NCBI GenBank assembly: GCA_026982215.1
Contig: JALSHN010000025.1
Span: forward strand, 1 to 6,372
Direction of reading: 5' to 3'
DNA: 6,372 bases
DNA from: Gammaproteobacteria bacterium
Lineage (GTDB): Bacteria > Pseudomonadota > Gammaproteobacteria > S012-40
The position numbers and the translations under genes were made by a program. This document shows positions 1 through 6,037 of the stretch, in pieces; the first letter of the stretch is position 1; every line of letters begins with the position of its first letter. Below the pieces are notes generated by a model, which was not told the DNA's origin, made no database searches, and worked only from the letters and a program-made list of their open reading frames with translations.

Positions 1-1
1 G

Positions 2-934
2 CGGCTCTTCCATGGGGCGTTGGGGGGAGAGCTGAGCGGGCCGTCCCAACGCCGGTTGCTGCGTCGGGCAGAGGCGGCTTGCATGGAACTGCATTACATG
101 CTGGATACCTTGAGCGAACAGACGCGTCTGGACGGGGGAAAGGTTCGGCCGGTCCGTCATGACTTTTCCTTGGAGCCCTGGTTGGACGCGCTCATCGAGG
201 AGGTGCGCCCCATGGCGGAGGATCGGGGGCTCACACTTCGGCTGCATGGGTGTACAGAGGTGGTCCACAGCGATCCCCATCTGTTGCGCCGCCTGATCCG
301 CAATCTGCTGGTCAACGCCGTGTGTCACAGCCGTCGCGGTGGTGTGTTGCTGGGGGTGCGACGGCGGGGGGACCGGGTGCGTCTCACGGTATGGGATAGC
401 GGGCCGGGGATCCCTCCCGAGCAGCAGGAGCGGATCTTCGGCGAATTTGTGCGTTTGTCCGAAGAAGGCGAGGGCCTGGGGCTGGGGTTGTCCATCGTGC
501 GTCAACTGGCCGAGGTGTTGGGTCATCCTGTGGGGCTGCGCAGTCGGCCAGGGCGGGGGAGTGCCTTTTCGGTGGAGGTACCGCGCGTCGACCCGGCTCC
601 GGGGTGGATCTTGTTGGTCGATGATGATGACGGTGGGCGTGAGGCGGCGGCTGAGGTGCTGCGAAGGGTGGGTTTCCAGGTGGTGGCGGTGGCCGGACCG
701 TTCGAGCCTCCGCGCCATTGGCCAGCCCCTGCCCTGGTGGTGTGCGACTATCACCTCGGGGCAGTGACGGGGCCCGCACTCGTCGCCGATCTACGGGCCC
801 GCTATGGGGTGCTGCCTGCGTTGGTGGTGAGCGGAGACAGCGCCACGGCTGGACAGACGGTACTCCCCTGGTTGGGTAAGCCTCTGAATCCGGGACTGTT
901 TCGCCGGCGGGTGAGCGAGCTGATCGCTCAGTAG
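2..934 (+). CDS. Hybrid sensor histidine kinase (HATPase + receiver), 5' truncated
   Basis: The frame is open to the left edge, so the true start and the sensor part lie outside the window. Numbering from the TTG at 20, the ATPase shows the N box (N95 and N99 in RNLLVNA), G1 box (D126-S-G-P-G-I), F box (IFGEF, 139-143) and G2 box (GLGLGLS, 152-158). A C-terminal receiver domain follows from about 197: acidic cluster D201-D204, phospho-acceptor D243 (VVCDYHLG), S271 and K287. The helix at 9-40 fits the second helix of the HisKA dimerisation domain, and the 'RLFHGAL' just before it resembles what follows an H box of the HDLRQPLHAL type, so the phosphorylated His probably lies just off the edge. 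Expected role: autophosphorylate and pass phosphate to its own receiver or a partner regulator. The convergent response regulator gene at 928-1527 is the obvious partner, by inference from adjacency. The ATPase and receiver motifs are intact. Confidence 0.93.
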   Translation, partial: RLFHGALGGELSGPSQRRLLRRAEAACMELHYMLDTLSEQTRLDGGKVRPVRHDFSLEPWLDALIEEVRPMAEDRGLTLRLHGCTEVVHSDPHLLRRLIRNLLVNAVCHSRRGGVLLGVRRRGDRVRLTVWDSGPGIPPEQQERIFGEFVRLSEEGEGLGLGLSIVRQLAEVLGHPVGLRSRPGRGSAFSVEVPRVDPAPGWILLVDDDDGGREAAAEVLRRVGFQVVAVAGPFEPPRHWPAPALVVCDYHLGAVTGPALVADLRARYGVLPALVVSGDSATAGQTVLPWLGKPLNPGLFRRRVSELIAQ

Positions 935-1527
935 TCAGGCAGGGCGAGGATTTCCCGCGCTTCCACAGCGGCTTGGCTGCGGTTCTGCACCCCGAGGTCC
1001 AAGTACAAGCCGTTGAGATATTGCTTCACCGTGCCTTCGGAGAGATTCAATGCCGTGGCGATGGCCTTGTTGGACAGGCCTTCGGCCAGACAGTGCAACA
1101 GCGCGAGTTGGCGCGGACGAAGGCGATGGTCGGGGGCATGGAAACCCGGGGGGAGCACCATCTCGCCGGCGAGCAGCCGTCGCACCGCCGCCAGCACCGT
1201 CTCCCCATCGCTGTCTTTGGCCAGATAACCCCTCGCTCCGGCCTGGAGACAGGCCGAGATGGTCAAGGGATGGCGCCGGGCGGAGAGGACCAGCACCGGC
1301 TGGTATCCCGAAGCCTGGCACAGGCGTTCCATGCCGGCCACGCCGTTCATTCCCGGCATCACCAGATCGCTCACCACCAAGCTGAAAGGGCCGTCGACGG
1401 CAAGTGCCGCCAGTGTGCCATCCAGGTCACCGGCGGTGATCACCTCCACGCCATCGCTCAGTCGACTGAGCCACAAAACAAGGCCTTCACGAAACAAGCC
1501 GTGATCATCAGCCACCAATAAACGCAC
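928..1527 (-). CDS. NarL/LuxR-family DNA-binding response regulator
   Basis: Predicted 199 residues, the usual 200-220 size of this family. The N-terminal receiver has D7-D8, phospho-acceptor D54 (SDLVMPGMNG), S82 and K104 (GYLAKD). The C-terminal LuxR helix-turn-helix runs from about 136 to 193: LRPRQLALL, then AEGLSNKAIA, LNLSEGTVK and LGVQNRSQA. I start at the GTG at 1527 because the receiver's first strand (VRLLVADDH) begins there and a purine-rich ribosome site (AGGAAGG, 1541-1535) lies 7 bases upstream; a TTG at 1566 would add 13 residues before the domain. The 3' end overlaps the convergent kinase gene by 7 bases. It is divergent from the lipoprotein gene and separated from it by about 120 bases, so autoregulation and control of that gene are both plausible (inference). 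Target genes cannot be read from the sequence. Confidence 0.93.
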   Translation of the reverse strand: MRLLVADDHGLFREGLVLWLSRLSDGVEVITAGDLDGTLAALAVDGPFSLVVSDLVMPGMNGVAGMERLCQASGYQPVLVLSARRHPLTISACLQAGARGYLAKDSDGETVLAAVRRLLAGEMVLPPGFHAPDHRLRPRQLALLHCLAEGLSNKAIATALNLSEGTVKQYLNGLYLDLGVQNRSQAAVEAREILALPDY

Positions 1528-1647
1528 ACCCCCCCCTTCCTCTCCGGCGAGACGCCACCCCGGCAAACACCTAACCTTCGTTAACTATCCCCTGGAGCCG
1601 GCAAGACCTAGACTGCCGGCGATTATAGCCGAGTACGAGGGTAGATC
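1528..1647. promoter_or_regulatory. Divergent intergenic control region
   Basis: This 120-base stretch between two divergently transcribed genes must hold the promoter of the lipoprotein gene and probably that of the response regulator. No convincing sigma-70 pair is visible. TTATAG (1623-1628) could be a -10 for the lipoprotein gene but has no recognisable -35, as would suit an activator-dependent promoter. TTGCCG (1604-1599, - strand) is a possible weak -35 towards the regulator. TAAC-CTTC-GTTA at 1572-1583 is a short AT-richer dyad. The lipoprotein ribosome site is GAGGG at 1637-1641, six bases before its ATG. Confidence 0.45.
1597..1620. promoter_or_regulatory. Inverted repeat, candidate operator
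   Basis: GCCGGCA (1597-1603) and TGCCGGC (1614-1620) are perfect 7-base inverted arms around a 10-base spacer, AGACCTAGAC. A third copy of the core, CCGGCAA, stands at 1560-1566. No T-run follows, and the repeat sits upstream of both starts, so a protein-binding site is likelier than a terminator. The adjacent NarL-type regulator is the natural candidate binder; this is inference only. Confidence 0.4.
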
Positions 1648-4600
1648 ATGCGACGTTGGGCTTTGTTGATTCTGTTGACCCTGCCACTCATGGGATGCCT
1701 GGACGAGGTTCTCAAGGAATCAGGGAATGTCGCTGGTGACGCTGCCAATGAAGGGGAACCGCCCCCTGGTGATGTCGACAGTGACGGTGATGGGCTGAGC
1801 GATGCCGAGGAGGCTGTGTGGGGTACCAACCCACGGGTGGCCGATACCGACGGCGATGGCCTCTCCGATGGCAACGAGGTATTGGAAAAGGGCTTCGATC
1901 CCAGCCGCCCCACCCGCTTCAACCCTCGCGTCGCTGATCTGCCCGCTCTGGGGGTGCAGATCATCAGCGATCCCCTCATCGGCGTCCGCTACAACGACGG
2001 CACCGAAAGCAGCAACGAGCGTTCCGATGCCACCGGTGGCAGCGCCAGCAATACCACCTCGCAGACTTGGGGTGGTTCCATCACCGCCGGTGTGGAGACG
2101 GACACCGAGGCGGGAGGGGTTTCCCTCTTCAAACAGAAGGTGAAGCTCAAGCTCGAGGCCACGGTGAGCTATGACAACACCCAGGAGACCACCAACGAAT
2201 CCACCTGGGAGACGGTGCAGACCACCACGAATTCGGCGAGCACCAGTTTCGAGAGCGGCTACATCCGCACTGGTGTGCGCTTGGTGAACCTGGGCAGCCT
2301 GGCCTTCACCATCGAGCACGTCAATCTGTCCGCCAGCCAGTCCCGACCGGGCGAACCCTTCGTCCCCCTGGCCACGCTCACCCTGGACGGGGGGTTCGAG
2401 GCCACCAGCCTGTCCCCGGGCGAAGAGTCGGTGGCGCTCACCTTCCAGCGTGAGGACCTGGACCTGGGCACCGTCCGCAAACTGCTCAAGGACAGCACCA
2501 GCCTCACCCTCTCCCCGGGACTGTTCCAGATCACCGACGGGGACGGCAAGCCCTTCGCCTTCGACGAACAGGAGGTCCAGGCCCGTACCGCGGAGCTCCT
2601 CATCGACTACGGCACCGCCCGGGGCAGCGAGTATTACCGGGTGGCCACCAATCTCGATCCCGACCGGCCCGGAACCCGCTTGGCGGACATCTTCGACGAG
2701 ATCCTGAAGATCGACTACGCCCAGAACGGCGACGGCATCAGCCGGATTCGGGGTGTGGGCGGTGGTGTCGGCCATTGGCAGATCACCCGCATCTATGACG
2801 ACGGTCTGGAGGTGAGGAGCCGCCGCTACAGCCCCGAGGCCCCCTACCAGCTCGACGACATCCCGGCCAAGGCCGGCGATCAGATCCTCATCGTCTATCT
2901 GGTGGACGAGGACGGCGACGGCCTGGGGGTGCGGGAGGAATTCATCAACGGCACCGATCCCCAGCGTGCCGACAGCGATGACGACGGTCGCAGCGACTTC
3001 CAGGAGGTGCGCGAGCCCTGCTTGGTGAACGCCGTCAATCCCAATGAACCCGATCGCTATCCGGCCCAAATCTATACCAGCCCGCTGCTGGCCGATGCCG
3101 ACGGTGACGGCCTGAGCGATGCCCAGGAATGCGAGCGAGGCACCGACCCCGGCAATCCAGACACCGACGGCGACGGCATCGGTGATGCCAGTGACAGCGC
3201 CAACAACGGTGCCGTCCCCATCCTCATCGACGCCAGCCTGAAACTGTCTTCCAACAACAGCCTCGGTATCCTACTCACCGGCACGGTGAGCGTGGAGGAG
3301 GGGGGCTATCCCCAGCTCATCACCATCGACTGGGGAGACGGTCGCACTGACAGCCTCACCGCGGGTAGCGGCGCCTCGGCGGTGCGGCAGTTGGATCTGC
3401 GCCACGACTATGCCCAGGCCGGGAATTATCAGATCACCCTCACCGTGGAAGACGATCAAGGGCGCGAGGAGAGCCGGGTAGCCGATTTGCGCCTCCATGC
3501 CAGCGTCCTGTTGGGTAACTTCGGTTACGATCAGGGATGGCGCGTCCGCCAGCATGATCAATTTCTCGCCGACCTGGACGGTGACGGTGATGACGACATC
3601 CTCGGTCTGGGGGGCGGCGGCAAGATCTGGGTCTCCCTCTCCGACAACGGCACCCTCCAGAGTGTGGAACAATGGGGCCAGGGGATGCCCAACCGCGACC
3701 CCGACATCGCCTATGAGGACCAGCCGCGCTTCGTCGCCGACGTGGACGGTAACGGCCTGCCCGACGTGATCTTCTTCGAGCCCAAGCGGGTGAGCTTCAC
3801 CCTCAACGGTGTCGGCTGCACGCCGGCCCCGGACGCCCAGGGCTGCTTCGGCCCCGTCACCGAGTGGGTCGCCGCCGATCTCACCCCCGTCCGGGGCTAT
3901 ACCTACCTCCGCCACTATCGGCTGGTGGCCGATATCGATGGCAACGGCCTGCCCGATCTCATTGCCAGCGACAACCAGGGCAAGATCGTCACCTACACCA
4001 ATGATTTCGCCAACGGTCAGATGGTGACCCAACGTCGTGTGAGCGGCAATGGCACCTTCACCAGCGCCCAAGGCTGGCAGCCGACCATTCACCCCCTGTT
4101 CGCGGGCCGTTTGGACGCCAACGGCAGTAGCGACCTCATGGGTTTCGGCACCAGCAGCGGGTACATGCTCCCTGCCCTGGGCAATGGGGAGTTCGGGACT
4201 GCTCGCAAGATCACTGACGACTTCAGTTACCAGCAAGGTTGGCGCATCGACGACCACCCCCGTTATTTCGCCGACATGGACAACGACGGTGACCTGGACA
4301 TCGTCGGTTTCGGCAGTGCGGGGGTCCTGATCGCCCTCAATCCGGGCGATGCGGTCTTCCCCAATCCCGATCTGTGGATGCCCAACTTCGGCGCCCAACA
4401 GGGCTGGCGGGTGAACGGGGCCGCCAGCCCTGAGGCCGGTTGCGATGAGCGTACCGGTCATGGGATCACCACCCGTCTGCTCGCCGACATCAACGGCGAT
4501 GGCTACCCCGACGTGGTGGGTTTCGGCAGCGCGGTGTGGGTGGCCTACTACCGGCCGGGGAGCAGCCGTGGTTACTACGATTTCGCCCAGCTCGCCGGAG

Positions 4601-4809
4601 CAGAGATGGGGAACGAGAAGTCCCGAGCCGAGCGCATTACCCGCACCGAGGGCGGGTTCTTCTCACAGAAACAGATTTGCGAGGACTACTATTTCCCCCG
4701 CCTCACTGGTGACCTCAACGGAGACGGTCGGGCCGATCTGGTGATGTTCGTCAAAGAGGGGACCCGCTACCAGCTCTCCCCTTCCCTCGGCGAATTCACC
4801 CGACCCTGA
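1648..4809 (+). CDS. Large calcium-binding lipoprotein: TSP3, PA/binary-toxin-B-like, PKD and propeller domains
   Basis: The 1053-residue product starts with a signal peptide and lipobox LMGC, so C17 should be lipidated. Residue +2 is Leu, not Asp, favouring the outer membrane by the E. coli rule. Domains: two TSP3 motifs (44-55, 66-77); a 98-420 region recalling anthrax protective antigen domains 2-3 (Ser/Thr/Asn-rich stretch 116-145, amphipathic strands 143-176, then RLVNLG at 211, QARTAELLI at 311, ADIFDEILKI at 346); TSP3 motifs at 420, 442, 483 and 505; PKD about 523-617 (WGDG at 562, HDYAQAGNY at 586); seven-bladed propeller about 620-1053. Six cysteines besides C17 (458, 495, 724, 733, 932, 1011) fit three disulfides outside the cytoplasm. 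No catalytic motif is seen. Likely a surface adhesin or oligomeric toxin-B-like protein; function unknown. The start has GAGGG six bases upstream. The frame is intact and a terminator follows. Confidence 0.92.
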   Translation: MRRWALLILLTLPLMGCLDEVLKESGNVAGDAANEGEPPPGDVDSDGDGLSDAEEAVWGTNPRVADTDGDGLSDGNEVLEKGFDPSRPTRFNPRVADLPALGVQIISDPLIGVRYNDGTESSNERSDATGGSASNTTSQTWGGSITAGVETDTEAGGVSLFKQKVKLKLEATVSYDNTQETTNESTWETVQTTTNSASTSFESGYIRTGVRLVNLGSLAFTIEHVNLSASQSRPGEPFVPLATLTLDGGFEATSLSPGEESVALTFQREDLDLGTVRKLLKDSTSLTLSPGLFQITDGDGKPFAFDEQEVQARTAELLIDYGTARGSEYYRVATNLDPDRPGTRLADIFDEILKIDYAQNGDGISRIRGVGGGVGHWQITRIYDDGLEVRSRRYSPEAPYQLDDIPAKAGDQILIVYLVDEDGDGLGVREEFINGTDPQRADSDDDGRSDFQEVREPCLVNAVNPNEPDRYPAQIYTSPLLADADGDGLSDAQECERGTDPGNPDTDGDGIGDASDSANNGAVPILIDASLKLSSNNSLGILLTGTVSVEEGGYPQLITIDWGDGRTDSLTAGSGASAVRQLDLRHDYAQAGNYQITLTVEDDQGREESRVADLRLHASVLLGNFGYDQGWRVRQHDQFLADLDGDGDDDILGLGGGGKIWVSLSDNGTLQSVEQWGQGMPNRDPDIAYEDQPRFVADVDGNGLPDVIFFEPKRVSFTLNGVGCTPAPDAQGCFGPVTEWVAADLTPVRGYTYLRHYRLVADIDGNGLPDLIASDNQGKIVTYTNDFANGQMVTQRRVSGNGTFTSAQGWQPTIHPLFAGRLDANGSSDLMGFGTSSGYMLPALGNGEFGTARKITDDFSYQQGWRIDDHPRYFADMDNDGDLDIVGFGSAGVLIALNPGDAVFPNPDLWMPNFGAQQGWRVNGAASPEAGCDERTGHGITTRLLADINGDGYPDVVGFGSAVWVAYYRPGSSRGYYDFAQLAGAEMGNEKSRAERITRTEGGFFSQKQICEDYYFPRLTGDLNGDGRADLVMFVKEGTRYQLSPSLGEFTRP
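1777..1911 (+). repeat. N-terminal thrombospondin type 3 Ca-binding repeats
   Basis: Two DxDxDGxxDxxE motifs (residues 44-55 and 66-77 of the lipoprotein) each follow the pattern DSDGDGLSDAEE / DTDGDGLSDGNE with a GTNP or GFDP spacer. In TSP3 repeats these acidic side chains bind Ca2+ and stiffen the chain. They lie directly after the lipidated N-terminus and a Gly/Glu/Pro linker, so they may act as a stalk. They also occupy the place of the Ca-binding segment before the pore domain of anthrax protective antigen. Confidence 0.85.
1939..2907 (+). other. Protective-antigen / binary-toxin-B-like region of the lipoprotein
   Basis: Residues 98-420. A Ser/Thr/Asn-rich stretch is followed by two strands with alternating apolar residues (I145, A147, V149; V165, L167, L169, A171, V173, Y175) joined by a turn containing L160-F161, as expected of a membrane-inserting beta hairpin. 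Later segments match remembered protective antigen landmarks in the same order: IRYVNTG (here VRLVNLG), a strand-helix-strand ending SLTLSPG (PA: QLRLDTD), QETTARIIFNG (here QARTAELLIDYG), then the domain 3 start around LKEALKI (here FDEILKI). No furin-type basic cleavage site and no receptor-binding domain 4 are recognisable. The assignment rests on motif order and memory, not on a search. Confidence 0.5.
2905..3204 (+). repeat. Second thrombospondin type 3 cluster
   Basis: Four Ca-binding motifs at lipoprotein residues 420, 442, 483 and 505 (DEDGDG, DSDDDG, DADGDG, DTDGDG). The first lacks the usual Asp at position 9; the rest keep DxDxDGxxD. A 30-residue insert with C458 splits motifs two and three, and C495 lies just after motif three, so a C458-C495 disulfide could staple the rod. 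The cluster separates the toxin-B-like region from the PKD domain. Confidence 0.85.
3214..3498 (+). other. PKD domain of the lipoprotein
   Basis: Residues about 523-617 form an Ig-like PKD fold. The hallmark ITIDWGDG (558-565) and HDYAQAGNYQITLTVEDDQG (586-605) are both present at normal spacing. PKD domains are usually passive spacers or protein/glycan contact modules in surface proteins; here it links the TSP3 rod to the propeller. Confidence 0.85.
3505..4806 (+). repeat. Seven FG-GAP/VCBS repeats forming a PVL-lectin-like beta-propeller
   Basis: Seven Ca-binding loops of form DxDGDGxxD begin at lipoprotein residues 642, 698, 762, 821, 876, 947 and 1022, spaced 55-75 residues. The fourth is degenerate (R821 replaces the first Asp). 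Four blades carry QGW before the loop (W631, W810, W865, W920) and three carry VGFG or MGFG after it. The consensus QGWR...HPR..AD.DGDG..DIVGFG resembles my memory of the Psathyrella velutina lectin, a seven-bladed integrin-like propeller binding GlcNAc between blades. Insertions with C724/C733 and C932 lengthen blades two and six. Glycan binding is inferred. Confidence 0.75.
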
Positions 4810-4826
4810 GCTGGGATAACCGCCTG

Positions 4827-4859
4827 GGGCCGTATCCCCTCGGGGATGCGGCCCTTTTT
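4827..4859 (+). terminator. Rho-independent terminator of the lipoprotein gene
   Basis: GGGCCGTATCCCC (4827-4839) pairs with GGGGATGCGGCCC (4842-4854), giving a stem of 12-13 pairs with one G-U wobble and a tight CTCG loop, followed by TTTTT (4855-4859). It begins 17 bases after the TGA stop. There is no T-run on the opposite side, so it acts on the + strand only. Confidence 0.93.
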
Positions 4860-4862
4860 CGT

Positions 4863-4868
4863 TACAAT
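4863..4868 (+). promoter_or_regulatory. Possible -10 element for the channel operon
   Basis: TACAAT differs from the sigma-70 -10 consensus at one position and lies 26 bases before the next start codon, immediately after the terminator T-run. The matching -35 window falls within the terminator stem (around 4840-4846) and shows no TTGACA-like hexamer, so the call is weak. A new promoter is nevertheless expected between the terminator and 4895. Confidence 0.35.
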
Positions 4869-4894
4869 GCCCGGCAATTCGAAGGGGAGGGGGC

Positions 4895-6037
4895 ATGAAC
4901 CCGAGCGCCTGGTTGGAGCAGTTCAAATTCCTCCAAGGGGAGTGGGGATGGATCTCCCAGGTCTTCCTGGTGATCCTGCTGGCCATGGTGGTCAACTTCA
5001 TCCTCAAGCGCCTGCTGGCCCGGGCCAGACGGCGGCTGGAGAAGACCGAGAATCTATGGGATGACGCCCTGATCCGCGCGCTGCAACGCCCCCTGCCCTG
5101 GATCACCTGGGTGGTGGGGCTGGCGGTGGCCGGCGAGATCATCTACCTCCACAGCCAGAGCCCCCTGTTCGGATTCGTCGAGCCGCTGCGGGACGTGGCG
5201 GTGATCACCCTGCTGGCCTGGTTCCTCATCCGCTTCATCAACGAAGTGGAGCAAGGCATTGTATTGACGAGGGAACGTCAGGGACGGCCAGTGGACCGCA
5301 CCACCGTGGACGCGGTGGCCAAGCTGCTGCGGGTCTCGGTGATCATCACCGCCGTACTGGTCATCCTCCAGACCCTGGGTTACTCGGTCTCCGGCGTGCT
5401 GGCCTTCGGTGGCATCGGCGGCTTAGCGGTGGGTTTTGCCGCCAAGGATCTGCTGGCCAATTTCTTCGGCGGACTGATGATCTATCTGGATCGGCCCTTC
5501 GCTGTGGGTGACTGGATCTACTCCCCGGACCGGGAGATCGAGGGCACGGTGGAGAAGATCGGCTGGCGGCTCACCACCATCCGCACCTTCGACAAACGCC
5601 CCCTCTACGTTCCCAACGCCACCTTCACCTCCATCGCGGTGGTCAACCCCTCGCGCATGACCCATCGGCGCATCTACGAGACCATCGGCATCCGCTACGA
5701 GGACCTGGACAAAATGGCCGACATTTGCGCCGAGGTGGAGGCCATGTTGCGCGCTCACCCCGACATCGACGCCACCCAGACGCTGATGGTCCACTTCAAT
5801 GCCTTCAACAGTTCCTCGGTGGATTTCTTCGTCTACACCTTCACCAAGACCACTGTGTGGACCGAATACCACCGGGTGAAACAGGACGTGTTGCTCAAGA
5901 TCCACGAGATCATCGCCCGTCACGGGGCCGAAGAGGCCTTCCCCACCCGTACCCTCCACCTCCCCGACGGGGTGCGCGTGATCCCCCCCGAATTGGCCGG
6001 TGTCAGCGCGGTGGAGGATGCCCATGGCCGCCAGTGA
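4895..6037 (+). CDS. ynaI: Small-conductance mechanosensitive channel, MscS family, YnaI type
   Basis: This is a 380-residue inner-membrane channel that should open on membrane tension and release solutes during osmotic downshock. Hydrophobic helices lie at about 19-39, 68-86, 98-115 and 144-163, followed by the pore-lining helix at about 167-198, whose GGIGGLAVGFAAKDLLANFFGG is the Gly/Ala-rich MscS signature. The beta domain (about 204-255) and alpha/beta vestibule (256-355) follow. NPSRMTHRRI, TIGIRYEDLDK, QTLMVHFNAF and FTKTTVWTEYH closely match YnaI as I remember it. Five helices agree with YnaI (343 residues in E. coli) rather than three-helix MscS; a tail of about 25 residues is extra. 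The start is the ATG after AAGGGGAGG (4882-4890). It is the first gene of a likely operon with the downstream phospholipase. The exact paralogue is less certain than the family. Confidence 0.95.
   Translation: MNPSAWLEQFKFLQGEWGWISQVFLVILLAMVVNFILKRLLARARRRLEKTENLWDDALIRALQRPLPWITWVVGLAVAGEIIYLHSQSPLFGFVEPLRDVAVITLLAWFLIRFINEVEQGIVLTRERQGRPVDRTTVDAVAKLLRVSVIITAVLVILQTLGYSVSGVLAFGGIGGLAVGFAAKDLLANFFGGLMIYLDRPFAVGDWIYSPDREIEGTVEKIGWRLTTIRTFDKRPLYVPNATFTSIAVVNPSRMTHRRIYETIGIRYEDLDKMADICAEVEAMLRAHPDIDATQTLMVHFNAFNSSSVDFFVYTFTKTTVWTEYHRVKQDVLLKIHEIIARHGAEEAFPTRTLHLPDGVRVIPPELAGVSAVEDAHGRQ

Noticed and set aside
973..1521. Open frame of 182 codons on the + strand within the response regulator gene
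   Set aside because: It lies antisense to clear receiver and LuxR domains and shows no domain of its own.
1546..1556. GGCG-AGA-CGCC hairpin before the response regulator start
   Set aside because: The 4-base arms with a 3-base loop are too short to be notable in GC-rich DNA.
1528..1566. TTG start at 1566 adding 13 residues to the response regulator
   Set aside because: The extension lies before the receiver's first strand and contains the purine-rich ribosome site of the GTG at 1527, which is the better start.
1720..3069. Long open frame of 449 codons on the - strand opposite the lipoprotein
   Set aside because: It is antisense to a well-supported multi-domain gene. Its Val/Gly/Asp-rich sequence mirrors GAC/GGC-rich codons, and stops are rare there because TCA, TTA and CTA are scarce in GC-rich genes.
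1777..3204. Possible tandem DNA repeats or CRISPR-like periodicity in the Asp/Gly-rich segments
   Set aside because: Similarity is at the protein level; the nucleotide copies are diverged and unevenly spaced and lie in one continuous reading frame.
3271..4461. Open frame of 396 codons on the - strand opposite the propeller
   Set aside because: It is a shadow of the repeated Asp/Gly codons; its apparent repeats (such as VGDEA, VHVG) are just the antisense of the DxDGDG loops.
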